Below, piece by piece: positions 10,886-23,875 of a DNA stretch of 64,000 nucleotides. The notes beneath the pieces are model-generated. The model saw only the letters and a program-made list of their open reading frames with translations, ran no database searches and had not been told where the DNA came from. Each line of letters starts with the position of its first letter. Position 1 is the first letter of the stretch. This stretch comes from Liriodendron chinense (taxonomy: Eukaryota; Streptophyta; Magnoliopsida; Magnoliales; Magnoliaceae): assembly GCA_003013855.2 (NCBI GenBank), contig PVNU02004112.1, forward strand, positions 124,001 through 188,000. The letters run 5' to 3'. Position numbers and translations under genes: made by a program.

Positions 10886-13800
10886 TCAATCATCTTGATA
10901 CACAGGATCATTCAGGGGTATGGACATACCTTCTGAAGGAAATTTCTCAAAGAACGGCTTTAATTGCAGTCCATTCGCTTTAAAAATGTTGCCGTTCCTC
11001 GGATTCAACAGCTCGACAGTCCCATATGGATAGACAGTTTGCACAATGTAGGGACCGGTCCATCGAGATCTCAATTTTCCCGAAAATAGGTGTAAGCGAG
11101 AATTATACATGAGGACTTTTTGATTGATCGTGAATGTCTTGCGAAGAATATTCTTATCATGGAATATCTTCGTCTTGTCCTTATAAATTCTCGCATTCTC
11201 ATAAGCTTCATTCCGGATTTCTGCAAGTTCATTCAATTGTAGTTTGCATAACGAGTTTGCCTTGTCAGAATTAAAATTCATCTTCTTAATAGCCCAATAT
11301 GCCCTATATTCCAACTCCACAGGCAAGTGACAAGCCTTCCCATAGACAAGTCTATAGGGAGACATTCCAATAGGGGTTTTGAAAGCAGTACGGTAAGCCC
11401 AAAGCGCATCGGTAAGCCGAAGTGACCAATCCTTGCGATTGGGATTCACCGTTTTTTCTAAAATGTGTTTAATCTCCCTATTGGATATCTCATCCTGTCC
11501 ACTAGTTTGTGGGTGATAGGAAGTGCTCACTTTGTGTGTTACGCCATATTTCTTCATTAAGGTTTCAAAAGGGCGATTGCAAAAGTGAGACCCTCCATCA
11601 CTTATGATGACTCGAGGCGTTCCAAACCGGGAAAGAATATTCTCTTTTAAAAAATGAATGACCGTTTTATGGTCATTATTCCGGCAAGGGATGGCCTCGA
11701 CCCATTTGGAAACATAATCAACGGCAAGCAAGATGTATAGATTTCCAAAAGAAGATGGGAATGGGCCCATGAAATCGATGCCCCAACAATAAAAAATTTC
11801 GATTATTAAGATGGGATTGAGTGGCATCATATTTCTATGGGAGATTCCTCCTAATTTCTAACAAGGTTCACATGCTTTGCAAAACTCATGTGTGTCTTTG
11901 AACATGGTGGGCCAATAAAACCCACATTGCAAAATTTTCGCTGTGGTCTTTTTAGCCGAAAAGTGGCCACCACATGCCTGAGAATGACGGAAGGAGATGA
12001 TACTTTGTTGTTCCTCATATGGCACACATCTCCTTATGATTTGATCGGGACAATACTTGAATAAGTATGGGTCGTCCCATAGGAATTTCCGCACCTCCGT
12101 GAAGAATTTATCCTTATCTTGCTTTTTCCAATATGTAGGAGTTTTACCTGTAGCAAGATAGTTAGCAATGTCCGCATACCATGGCAATTGGAAAACAGCA
12201 AAATGTTGTTCATCAGGGAACATGTCATTGATTGCAGTCGTTTCAGGGGAATCAGTGAGGACAAGTCGAGAGAGGTGGTCAGCTACTATATTCTCTACTC
12301 CTTTCTTATCACGTATTTCTATGTCGAATTCCTGGAGTAGAAGGATCCATCTTAACAACAGTGGTTTAGCATCCTTCTTAGAAAGAAGATACTTAAGCGC
12401 GGCATGGTCAGTGAATATAATGATCTTGGATCCAATTAAGTAGGACCTAAACTTGTCCAAGGCAAAAACTACGGCTAAAAGTTCTTTTTCAGTAGTGGTG
12501 TAGTTTGCTTGGGCTGAGTTTAGGGTTCTACTTGCATAGTAGATGACACATGGCTTTTTCTCTTTTCTTTGACCTAACACGGCCCCAATAGCATAGTCAC
12601 TAGCATCACACATAATCTCAAAAGGAATGCTCCAATCAGGTGGTTGCATTATGGGAGCACATGTCAACATATCTTTAAGGGTGGTAAAGGCCTTTTGACA
12701 TTCTTCATTCCACTCGAATGAATTTTCCTTTTGAAGTAGGTTACATAAAGGGTGAGAGACTGAACTGAAGTCCTTTATGAACCTTCTGTAAAATCCTGCA
12801 TGTCCTAAAAAGGACCGTACATCTCGTATGCTCTTGGGTGGTGGAAAGTTAGAGATAAGATCAATTTTCGCTTTGTCCACCTCGATTCCATTTTGTGAAA
12901 CGATGTGACCAAGTACAATTCCCTTTTGAACCATGAAGTGACACTTCTCCCAATTGAGCACAAGGTTCTTCTCTTCACATCTTTTCAACACAGACTTCAA
13001 GTGCTCAAGGCACTCATCAAAGCTACAACGAAATACGAAAAAATCATCTATGAAGACTTAGAGAATGGTCCCCACCATGTTAGAAAAAATACTCATCATA
13101 CAACGCTGAAAGGTGGCAGGGGCATTACATAGTCCAAACGGCATCCGTCGGTAGGCGAAAGTGCCAAATGGACATGTTAATGTAGTCTTTTCTTGGTCTT
13201 CACGGGCAATTTCTATTTGGTTGTACCCTGAATAGCCATCAAGGAAGCAAAAGTGGGAATGTCCCGCCAACCGTTCTAAAATTTGATCAACAAATGGTAG
13301 GGGGAAGTGGTCTTTCCTCGTGACAGTGTTTAGCTTCCTGTAGTCAATGCACATTCTCCAACCAGTAGTGACTCTAGTTGGAACGAGTTCATTATTGGCA
13401 TTGGCTACGATGGTTATTCCGGATTTCTTAGGCACCACTTGAGTTGGGCTCACTCATTGGCTATCGGATATTGGGTAAATAATACCCACATCCAATAACT
13501 TTACCACTTCGGCCTTAACCACATCCTTCATGTTTGGATTTAGTCGTCTTTGTGGTTGCCTAGATGTCTTCGCATTCTCCTCAAGGTGTATGCGATGAGT
13601 ACAAATCAGTGGGTCTATGCCTTTGAGATCCGCAATTGACCATCCAATGGCACTCTTGTGCTCTAATAGAGTGGCTATTAGCCTACTCTCTTGTTCCTTA
13701 TCCAAGTGGGAAGAAATCACCACTGGATATGTCTCATCTCGACCTAAATAAACATATTTCAGCTCACTTGGTAATGGTTTTAGGTCGAGTGTTGGTGCCT

Positions 13801-16333
13801 TGATATTGGATGGGAGGGCCTTGTTCTCGTTTACAGGCAAAGGCTCAAATAGGGCCCTCCATCTTTTATTATCAAGCACTGGCATCATCTCTAGTATGGC
13901 ATCCATCTCTTGTATTGTGTCATCATTTATCTCATGAGAATGGGCCACACATGCCTCCAAAGGGTCGGAAGATAGTGATAAGGGGACTGTATCCTCCACG
14001 AATGATTCGATCATGTTTAGTTCATGGACATCATTATCAATCTCCCGTGGTTGTTTGCATAAATCAAATATGTTAAGCTCAAGGGTCATATTTCCAAAGG
14101 ACATTTGTACAAGTCCGTTTCTACAATTGATAATGGCATTTGAAGTAGCTAGAAACGGTCGTCCAAGTATGACAGGAATTTGAGCACCGGTGCCTATCAC
14201 GGGATGTGTATCCAAGACAATAAAGTCTACTGGGTAGTAGAATTTATCAACTTGGACTAGAACATCCTCTATCATTCCTCTCGGCATATGGATGGATCTA
14301 TCAGCAAGTTGGAGTGTGGTTTTAGTGGGTTTCAATTCACCTAACCCAAGTTGTTCGTAGACCGAGTATGGAATGAGATTCACACTTGCCCCCAAGTCGA
14401 GTAGAGCTTGTTTGATCCGGTAGTCTCCTATGATGCATGAGATGGTTGGACTACCCGGATCCTTATATTTTTGGGGCACCTCTTGTTTGATAATGGCGCT
14501 CAAATTCTCAGTCAAAAGGACTTTGTTGTGAACATTGTGTTTCCTTTTGACTGTACATAATTCCTTTAGAAATTTGGCATAAGATGGTATTTATTTTATT
14601 GCATCCAACAACGGGATGTTGATCTTCACCTGCTTGAATACTTCTAAAATTTTCAGATTTTTATCTAAAGGTTTAGGTGAAATCAACCTTTGTGAAAATG
14701 GAGCAACTGGCTTGTATTGCCTTTCCGGTTCTTTTTCTTGTGGGGTATTGTTCGAGCTATCATCTTCTTTAGAAATTTCTGGATCCTCAGGCTTTGGGGT
14801 CTTCACCGGATTGGATTTGTCAATTTCTTTCCCACTTCTCAAAGTGGTGATAGCTTGAACATGTTCTGTGTGGTGGGAGGATGAGCTTGCGTCTTGTATC
14901 TCAAACTGGGTTCTTGGGTTAGGAAGAGGTTGGGCAGGAAGTGTGCCCTTCTCTCTAACACTAAGATGAGATTCAACTCTAGCCAGTGATGTTTTCAATT
15001 CATTGATGGCTTGAGTTGAATTTTGATTGAATTTCAATTGCTCTTACATGAACCCATTTATTTTTAGAGAATTTGTCTTGTTATACTCAGCTTGGACCGA
15101 TACGAATGCACCCAACATCTCCTCTAGTGATACTTTTGGAGTGTTGCTTGCATTTGCAGTGGGTCCATTCCTCCAACTGAAGTTGGGATGGTTCTTCCAA
15201 TTAGGATTAAACGTGTTTGAGTTTGGAGCACCAAATTGCTGTTGATAACTGTTTATGGCGTTTGTTTGTTCTTGTAAGATGCCTTGAACTGCTGAAATTG
15301 TAGGGCAATCTTGTGTAGTATGTTGATTTCTAGCACAAATTCCACAAACAGTTTCAACATCAGTGGAGTTGATCGCTTCACTTTTCCTTAATTCTATGGC
15401 TTCAACCTTTCTTGTGAGGCTAGCCACCCATGCACTTATGCTATCTTCTTCTGATAAGACATACATTCCCCCATTTTCCTTTTGTTGGCCAGTCTTGGAA
15501 TTTGTTGGTTTCGATGTGTCCCAAGCCTGTGCATTCTCAGCCAATTCTTCCAAATAATCCCATGCTTCATCAGCTTCCTTATTCATGAACTCCCCATTAC
15601 ACATCATTTCTATAAATTGGCGTATGGGTGAAGTCAGTCCTTCATAGAAAAAGCTTATAACCTGCCAAATTTCATAGCCATGATGTGGGCATGCATTTAA
15701 TAAATCCTTAAACCTCTCCCAACATTGGAAGAAGGTTTCATCTTCCTTTTGGGCAAAGTTCATGATAAGGCGCTTCAACATGTTCGTTTTGTGAGTAGGG
15801 AAGAATTTTTTTTATAAATTCTCTGTGCATATCAATCCATGCACCAATTGATCTTGGCCTCAATGCATAAAGCCAACCCTTGGCTTTATCTTTAAGAGTG
15901 AAAGGGAAGAATTTGAGTCTTACTACATCTTCAGTCACATTTGCAAAGTGCATGGTGGTGATTACCTCATCAAACTCCTTAAGGTGTTGATAGGACTTTC
16001 ACTGTCTAATCCATGGAATTTAGGGAGAAGTTGGATCACTCCCGGTTTTAAATCTACATTCTCTGCATTTTGTGGAAAAACTATGCATGAGGGAGTGCTC
16101 GCTCTTGCGGGTTGCAAGAAATCACGTAAAGTCCTAGGTCGGGGAACATTCTCAACCACATTCTCCCCTGTTTCAGTTTGGTTTTGGCCCGGATTAGGTT
16201 GATTTGCAGCCATATTTTCAGACAAAATTGGAGAGTTTATATCTCTCCTAGCACGTGGTTCTCTGTCAATTCCTTCTACTATCCCCCCTTCACTTATGAG
16301 TCGGTTATTGGAATCCAGAGCCCAATGTGGCAT
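10886..16333 (-). pseudogene. gag-pol of old Athila-like element
   Basis: The region is 5448 nt from the equivalent start to the stop, exactly the length of the intact frame in the young copy. Lesions are a 1-bp loss near 15991, a 1-bp gain in an A run (T run on + at 15806-15813), and stops at 15044, 14591, 13454, 13058 and 11858. The two indels offset each other and shift frame only between them. Four of the five stops are explained by one C-to-T or G-to-A change. Protease (DLGAS), RT (the usual FMDD-type motif reads FIDD), RNase H and integrase segments can all be recognised between the stops. The protein would have been the Athila Gag-Pol polyprotein. Confidence 0.93.
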
Positions 16334-16906
16334 GCAAAACCAAAAAAAAATAAGAAACAAAGAGAAAGAAGAATTCTTCCTCCCTTTCTTTACTTTTCTC
16401 TAAGATCGAAGCACAAGGTGTCTTGCAATGGCTAAGCCAGAAGCAAGGATAGAGACCGATTTCTCCTGGTCAATAGGGGTTCAGAAAACTCCCCACCCAC
16501 TCTTTGAATCTTTTGAGAAAAAGTGCAGAAAAAGGAAAAAGAGGAGTAGAGGTAAGATAAGAAATCTCTGAGCACAAGGTGATCCAAGACGGCAGAGCCG
16601 ACCAATAGGAATCCAGGTGGCACAAGGCCGACCTTTCAGAGATCCAAAAGGAGTCTCCACCCACTCTACAAGAGATGAATAAGATAGGAATGAATAGGAG
16701 AAGGAGAAGAGTAAGGTTTAAAAAGATAAAACCTGATTCGGCACCTGAAATCTTTGTATCTTCTTCAGCTTCCTAGAAATCCCTGAAAAGAAAAATCAAA
16801 TAAACAAACTAAGTTAGTCCGAAAATCCTAAAAAAATCCTAAATAGATACTGATTTCAGAAATTTGTGAAAAACCATCAAAGTCCCCGGCAACAGCACCA
16901 AAAACT
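16334..16906 (-). other. Leader and decayed PBS of old Athila-like element
   Basis: This untranslated leader lies between the 5' LTR and gag. The PBS lies at 16883-16900. Read on the - strand it is TGGTGCTGTTGCCGGGGA, which differs from the tRNA-Asp-type TGGCGCCGTTGCCGGGGA of the young copy by C-to-T at two CG positions. Short ORFs here are not supported. Confidence 0.75.
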
Positions 16907-18428
16907 TGTTCGCTTCCCTAAGTGTAGGGTTGCGATGTAGTAATAAACTCGGTAAGACCGAGGTCGATCCACAGGGACTTATGTAGGATTTCACAAACAC
17001 ATCTAAAAGTGTCTATTGAAAGCTAATAATCAGATTTTGAATAGAATTGATGTGAATAGCAATTTTAAACTAATTTGAATGTAGACAATTATAAAAAGGC
17101 ACTAGGGGTTCAAGGATCCACTTATAGCAATCCTTGATGTTCAATCCGCTGTAGTTTCTCATTCTCTCAACTAGAATCGATATTAAGATCTATCTAGTCG
17201 GATGATAGAGCTGTTAAACTAAACAATCTGTCATATGTAAGTTCTATGCATAAGATTCACTCAATGTAGGCTGAGCTGAGCATGCTCAATTGCATAGGTC
17301 ATTCCCCTTTCCAAAAGGTCCAGTTCACAATCATAACCATCCTCAAGTCCTGTCACAAGACAAGGCTAGATCAGGATTTGAACTTGATTCAAATCACATG
17401 CACAGTCCATACATATTTCAGAAAATCAGAAAAATAGAACTTTGGTAGGAAGTCCCTTCATGAAGATCATAGTCCTAGAGTGCACTCTGATTCCTCGGAT
17501 CATACAGGTCTAGACTGATACAAACCAATTAAGAAATTAAGTGATTCTCCCAAACATCCATGAGTCATCATAAGACTAAGAAAAACTACTTAAAAACTTG
17601 TATAAACTTCAAACCATAGTTCATAATCATGAATTCCACACTTAAAACCAACTAAGTACGAATTGAAACATCTTGGATCCACTACAAGCTTCACCTCTTA
17701 GCTCTAGCTAAGAGGTTTAGCTGCTCATGATCCAAGGAAACATGAAACAACTAAAAGGTTCATAAAAACAGGAAAACAAACTAGAGGGAGTTGTAGAACT
17801 CCGAAATTCACTTCCGCCGCCTCCAAGCTTGCTTCAACCCTTCTTCGATCCCCTAAGAACGATCCCTAGGTATCCTTTTATAGTAAGGAGGCTCCACAAC
17901 TTCAGAAAGATCGAGAATCTGCGTAAGACTTACACAGTGCGCAGAGAAAATCGGCCCAGGAATAGAAACTTTTAAATTTTATGCATGGCTGACCGGTCTG
18001 GACCGGTCGGACTAGGCTGGCCGACCAGTCACGACCGGTCTGGCCTATTCAGCAGCACTCCAGCAGGCATGGCCTACCGGTCAAGACCGGTCGGGCTTGT
18101 TTAGCATTGGTCCAGCGTGCATAGCTGACCGGTCTGGCTCTCTTGGCCGACCAGTCAAGACCGATCGGTCAGTCTTCTTTCTTCTTTTTTTCTTTCTTTT
18201 CTCTCATTGGTCTTGCTTCTTTCTTTCTTTCCTTGCTTCTTTCTTCCTTCGGCCCACCTTGGGTCTTCATCCAAGGTCGTAAACAAGCTCTCTTCATCTT
18301 CAATTAGGTGGAATCCACTCTCAAACCTGCAATCACAAAACATGCATTAGATTAGTCTCTAAACCATGCAAACCTCGTACAATGAGTGATGAATTGGGGT
18401 TAGAATATGCACAATTAAGAGCTCAACA
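16907..18428 (-). repeat. 5' LTR of old Athila-like element
   Basis: TG begins at 16907, following the PBS, and CA ends at 18428, followed by TSD GAATG. The LTR is nine bases shorter than its partner, mainly through a loss in the GACCGGTC array near 18135. Confidence 0.93.
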
Positions 18429-18433
18429 GAATG

Positions 18434-19056
18434 TCCGAACCAAAGCCAGCCTAGGTACGGACACGCTCCCTCTCTCTCCACGAGATTGGCTGCACAGTTG
18501 TTGGTAGGTGAGGCTGACAGTCCACGTCAGCAGATGGCACCCTAAGGGCCGCCCAAGGCTTCAATCAACTCCAGATTTTGTTTGAGACTGATTTGAATCA
18601 TCTAGAAGGTACCCCACCTATCCAATCATGAAGAATTGCTACCAACGTGGGTTTGATAGAGTCAAAGAAAAGGAAAATTGATCAAGAGTGACCCACAAGC
18701 GATCTGAGCCATTCAAGGGCTAGATCATCATGATCCAAACCATGGAAAGGCTCGCATGGCTCATCAAGTAGCAACATCAAGGATTTGATTGTTAAGAAAG
18801 GAGGCCAGAGTCCAAAATCTGATCATCAAGTGGGCCCACATGGCTAAAAAAGGCAATCTGAGCCGTCCAATTCATCATCCACACCAGGGAAAGCCTTCTT
18901 AGCCTCACCAAACATCAAGGATAGGTGCTCAAAAGTAAAGCTGAAGTCTGGAAAGGGCCCACAGAGCCAATTCAAGCAATTCGAACCACTCAAATCACAA
19001 TCAGCCCCGTTAGAAGCCAAACAAAGCAAGGTAAGTATGCCCAACCATAAAAGCTT
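18434..19056 (+). other. Outer Tat 3' region, residue of antisense cassette
   Basis: The sequence continues directly from 8223 across the Athila insertion and resembles, inverted, the spacer at about 55950-56690 of the right-hand Tat element. Repeated phrases on the theme 'GGGCCCACAxGGC' and 'GATCATCA' occur. No frame is supported. Confidence 0.55.
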
Positions 19057-19058
19057 TA

Positions 19059-19960
19059 GTCCGAAGACCTTAAACTACGTCGGGATCAAGATCCCGAGGG
19101 ATTTTTAATAAAAAATGGGCATCGATCTCGACCATCAAAATCAGAATCGATGACTCAGAACACTTTTCAAAATCGCAAAAATATATTACCAGTCTCGCTC
19201 TTAAGTTCGGATTCGAAGACCTTAAACTACGTCGGGATCGACATCCCGAGAGATTTTTAATAAAAATCGGCGTTGGTCTTGTTTGCTCACATCAAGATCA
19301 GACGACTCCGGACATTTTCCAAAAATAAAAAAATGTGTTTGCCCTGTTTTGTACAGTTTTGTGGTCCGAAGACCTTAAACTACGTCGGGATTAAGATCCC
19401 GAGGGACTTTCAATAAAAATCGGCATTGGTCTGGATCGAATCAAGATCCGATGACTCCGGACATTTTTCTAAAAACAAAAATTATTTATATGCATTTCCA
19501 CCTCTTGCTTGTACAGTTTTGGTCCGAAGACCTTAAACTTCGTCGGGACCAAGATCCCGAGAGATTTCCAATAAAAACCAGTGTTAATCTTGATCGCTCA
19601 AATTGGGATCTAACAGCCTGGAATATTTTGAAAAATCGCAAAAAGAATATATTTTCAGCCTGTACATATTTTTGGTCCGAAGACCTTAAACTACACTGGG
19701 ATTAATTTCTCGGGGGACCTTTTCCTGCTTTCAACAAAAACTGGCATCGGCCTCAACCGCTGGGATCAAGGTTCGATAACCCGGATCATTTCCAAAAATA
19801 CCAAAAAGATTTTGAGCTTTCCATAAAAACCAGTATCAGTCTCAATCACTTGAGTTGAAGTCTGGAACCTTTTCAAAAAAAAAAAAAATATTCACCATCA
19901 ATTTCAACTACGCAAATTCATCCCTAGCAATTAGAAAACCTAAAACTACACTGGGATTAA
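19059..19960 (+). repeat. Tandem ~152-bp repeats in Tat 3' region
   Basis: The phrase GTCCGAAGACCTTAAACTAC recurs near 19059, 19211, 19364, 19522 and 19676, with weaker copies to about 19940. The period is 152-158 bp. Each unit also carries GGGATCAAGATCCCGAG, an inverted repeat around GATC. The right-hand element has the same array inverted at 51010-51770. No coding role was seen. Confidence 0.85.
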
Positions 19961-21351
19961 CTTCTTGGGGTTTTTCTTTCCCAACCTGTTTCAGACATGG
20001 TTGACAGTTGATCGTACGGGTGTCCGGAATCTTCTAAACAGGTAAAGGCTGAGGCGGGCAGAACCCCGCAATCCTATTCGTGTTGAACACACCGTGATAG
20101 ACAACCTTGATTTGGAAGTCTCTGTTAAATCTAACGGATGTTCCCTGTTCCTAAAACTAATGAAGGAGATTAAGGCAGTTGGGAGGTGGAGCGCACCCTC
20201 ATGGAATTGTGAGCAACATAAGGCCCCCAACTGGATTGACAAAGGAAAATGTGAGGATATGGTTCATTTTGTGGCCGAAGGGGTCCATCGGGCGATACGT
20301 GGTCTATGTGTATTGCACATAAGGAACAGGCAACTTTGTGGGTGTGTTGACTGAAAACCCTCAAAATCTCATCATCCGAAGATGTAAAACTACGGCACTT
20401 AACTGTGTGAGGCTCGTCTTGCTCGCTGACGTAAAATGGATCGGGTGCCTTACCAGCAGTAGAAGCTGGAAGTGGATGAAAATTCCACACATTTCCCTGC
20501 ATTTCAGAAAATTCAGAAAAATACCAAAACATTATAAAATCATCTTGCAAAAATCACAAAATATTTCCCTTCTTTTCAAGACAAATATTCCCAAAATCAC
20601 AAAAAATATTTCATTTGTTTTCAATAACCGATCTCCATCCTGACTACTCAGGTAAAGATTCAGACCACATATTTGCAAAAAAAATCACAAAAACTGTCAC
20701 TATCCTCAGCACTACATTTCAGGAATCTCGAACTCCGCTCACTCATTTGGCAGTGTGGGATGATGGATCTGATCGCCCGCAAATTGGAATCTTGACCAAC
20801 ACTGACGACCAAGCACCGTCCCAATCGCATCCATTCACAGAAGAACATCTTGAAGTCTGACAACATCCTTCATCCATTCCCATTAGCTAAGAAACAGCAT
20901 CTTGGAACGATGGACCTGATCGACCACGGGTCGGGATCTTGACCAACCCGCTGCCCAAACGTTCCCAATAAAAAGAAATCACCAGGGGAGCACAACCCTG
21001 CAAGTAATAAGCTCAAAGCTCTCTGCATCCCCAGCAAAAGAAAAATCATCGAACTGAAAAAGAATGAGCCAAACCGTGCATCCATCATCAAATATGCATC
21101 CCCATGCATCAGCATTCATCGCATCAATCATCATGTTTACTTGCTTTCAAAATAAAAGTCGGTTAGCCAAAGACCCCACAGGCATCCCTAGTGGAGGCGG
21201 GTGCAAGCTAGATTTCCTTTTCAAAAAGACAAAAATATTTCTATTTGCTAATAAAAACCCCACGGAGTATCACTCCCTAGAGTGGGTAACTTTTCAAAAT
21301 CCAAAATATTTTCCCGGTAGAGCGTTCGGTCTCCAAAACACCGAGAGATCT
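19961..21351 (+). other. Outer Tat 3' region up to CACTA insertion
   Basis: Non-coding sequence is shared, inverted, with about 49560-51000 of the right-hand element. It contains short AAAATATTTCCC-type repeats near 20550-20640. The shared blocks explain apparent ORFs on both strands. It is interrupted at 21351 by the CACTA element and resumes at 43551. Confidence 0.6.
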
Positions 21352-21835
21352 CACTACAAGAAAGTGGGTTTTTACCGACGAAAGTATTACCGACGAAACT
21401 TTTTTCGTCGGAAAAAACCATTTTCCTCGACGAAATACCCAAGTCGTCGGTAAAAGTTCCCGCAACCACCAGAATGGCTGTCGCTAAACACTTTTACCGA
21501 CGAAATGATGATTTCGTCGGTAAAAATAGGTATTACCAACGAAATACTTCGTCGCTAAAAGACCATTGAAAAAAATGCCTATTATCGACGAACATTTTCG
21601 TCGGTAAAAGTCATGGAGTATTACCGACGAAAATGTTCGTCGATAATAGGCATTTTGAAAATTTTTCCGACGATTCTTGTTCGTCGGTAATGCTGAGCCA
21701 AATTCCCGCCTTTTACATAAAATTACGTCACCGACGAATATTTTCGTCAGTAATACTTCTACCGACGAAATGTTTCACTGGTAAAAAGTTTTGAAATGAC
21801 TATTACCGACGAAAAATTTCGTCGGTAATAACCTT
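21352..21835. repeat. Left CACTA terminus and subterminal repeats
   Basis: The TIR (CACTACAAGAAAG) is followed by many direct and inverted copies of TTACCGACGAAA / TTTCGTCGGTAA. Such subterminal motifs are binding sites for the TnpA-type protein in CACTA elements. Matching copies occur at the right end. Confidence 0.9.
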
Positions 21836-21870
21836 ATGTTTTAAGTCACCCGACTCCCCCCATTGCCCTC

Positions 21871-21925
<55 letters not shown>

Positions 21926-22732
21926 CCTCTCCCTCGCGCGCGCGGCCCAACCAACGTCCGTCGTCCGTCGTCCGTCACCGGCGTCGGCCACCCACCTTAA
22001 CCTTTCTCTCTCGCCTCCGACGTCCGTCGTCCATCACCGGCGCGGCCCACCCACCTCAGCCAACCACCCCATCCATCACGGGCGCGGCCCACCCGCCTCT
22101 GCTTCACTCCGTCCGTCACCGGTGCGGCCCACCCACCTCAACCTTTCTCTCTCGCCTCCGATGTCCGTCGTCCATCACCGGCGCGGCCCACCCACCTCAG
22201 CCAACCACCCCATCCATCACCGGCGCGGCCCACCCGCCTCTGCTTCACTTCCGTCCGTCACCGGCGCGGCCCACCCACCTCAGCCGACCACCCCCATCAC
22301 CGTCCTCCGTACGCCGCAGCCGCCAATCCTTCGGTAACCCTCTCTCCCTTCCTTCTGATGCCGAATCCTCTCACTCTCTCTATCCTCATTGTTGATTGCG
22401 GGGCCCACTGTCAAAATCCAATGCATGTGGGTCCCATCGTCACTGTCCATTGCATGTGGGTCCCACCATCGCTGTCCATTGCATGTGGGGTCCGCCCTAG
22501 CTGTCCACGATTTGGTGGGGCCCACTGATTTAGTAAATCCCTAATTAGGGATTTCGAAATTAAGATCCCCTAATTCCTTCCTTAATTAGGGATTTTAAAA
22601 TTTAAATTCCAAATTTGTGATTTACAAATTAATAAAAATCATGATATACAATAAATGTGGGGCCCACCGTCGCTGTTCACTGCTCGTGGGGCCCACCCTC
22701 ACTTTCCACTGTTTTGGATCAAGCATATATTT
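21836..22732 (+). other. CACTA 5' region: CT microsatellite and GC-rich repeats
   Basis: A (TC)n run lies at about 21873-21920. About 21950-22320 follows as imperfect tandem copies of a ~31-bp theme, CCGTCACCGGCGCGGCCCACC. From 22395 to 22700 there are repeats of TGTCCATTGCATGTGGG and GTGGGGCCCAC. Frames here are repeat artefacts. The CT run and CpG-rich block could belong to a promoter or leader, but nothing decides that. Confidence 0.6.
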
Positions 22733-23176
22733 GTGTGGAGTAAACTCTGTGGGGCCCACAGTGATTTACGTATTTTATCCACTCCGTCCATCCATCTTAG
22801 CAGGAAATTTTAGGTATGGTGCCTAAAAATGAAGCATATCAAAATCTAAAGTGGACCACACCACAAGTGTGAACTGAATGTGTATCATTGAAAAATTCTT
22901 GGAGGACACAGAAGTTTTGGATGAAGCTGATATTTGTGTTTTCCCTCATACATATCCATGTGATCTTATGAACAGGTTGGATGACAAATAAAGATCACTG
23001 TAGGGCCTGGGAATGGTGGAAATCATTATTCCCACTGTTTCCCATGGCATGGTCCACTTGAGAGTTGGATATGCTTAAATTTTGGGCTCAACCACTAAAA
23101 TGAGGTGGAAAAACATAAGGATGGAATAGATAAATCACATACATTCTAGGTGGGCCCAACTGAGTTTACTCTACAC
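22733..23176. mobile_element. Candidate inverted-repeat (MITE-like) element, ~444 bp
   Basis: GTGTGGAGTAAACTC at 22733 is matched by the inverted GAGTTTACTCTACAC ending at 23176, and the match extends inward to GGGCCCAC on both sides (about 27 bp, few mismatches). The interior is non-coding and AT-richer than its surroundings. I could not identify a clean TSD, so the superfamily is open and the boundaries are uncertain. Confidence 0.55.
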
Positions 23177-23563
23177 TCCGCACGCAATCCGATTCCCATG
23201 GTGGGCCGCCCATACTTATTTGTTCACAAAATAGTCATTAGGTATATTGATTAAACTTGATTCATGGTGTTGATGATTCTGCCATTTTCATGTGCTTGTG
23301 TATCTAGAATTGATGGAGCAAACCTGTTGAGCTCTTAATTATGCATATTCTAACCCCAATTCATCACTCATTGTGCAAGGTTTGTATGGTTTGGAAGCTA
23401 ATTCAATGCATGTTGTGTGACTACAGGATTGAGGATGGACTCTACTCAATTGAAGATATAATGAGCTCATTTGGAACCATTCTAATAAAGAAAGAAAGAA
23501 CTAAAGAAGAAAAGGAAGCAGAAGGAAGAAAGAAAGAAAAAAATGCAAGAAGAAAAGAGGGCT

Positions 23564-23875
23564 GACCGGTCGTGACCGGTCGGCCAAGGAAGCCAGACCG
23601 GTCAGTGACCGGTCAGCCATGCACATTGGGAATCTGCTGAAGACATCCGATCGGTCATGACCGGTCGGACATGACTACTGGAACAGAAGTGAGGACGTCC
23701 GACCGGTCATGACCGGTCAGACATGATTGCTGGACCAATATTGAATGAGGCCGACCGGTCATGACCGGTCGGCCATACTTGCTGGAATGTCAATGGAGAC
23801 GTCCGACCGGTCATGAACGGTCGGCCATGCTTGCTGGAATGAATGTGTATTGAGGCCGACCGGTCGTGACCGGTC
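23564..23875. promoter_or_regulatory. Seven phased GACCGGTC near-palindromes in U3
   Basis: Boxes of the form GACCGGTCATGACCGGTC start at 23564, 23596, 23649, 23701, 23753, 23805 and 23858. The intervals are 32, 53, 52, 52, 52 and 53 bp, close to three and five turns of B-DNA. The array ends 107 bp before the TATA box. In the 3' LTR the same boxes lie 8789 bp downstream. Binding by a dimeric factor is inferred. Confidence 0.7.

Larger units (their letters stand above)
8224..18428 (-). mobile_element. Old Athila-like Ty3/gypsy element
   Basis: This is a full-length element on the - strand, with LTRs of 1531 and 1522 bp and TSD GAATG at 8219-8223 and 18429-18433. Its inner features mirror the young Athila-like copy at 23325-33746: tRNA-Asp-type PBS, 5448-nt gag-pol, long 3' spacer and G-rich PPT. 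The coding region has five premature stops and two frameshifts. The LTRs differ by about 3% over the ~500 bases I compared. It sits in the antisense cassette of the outer Tat element. Confidence 0.95.
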
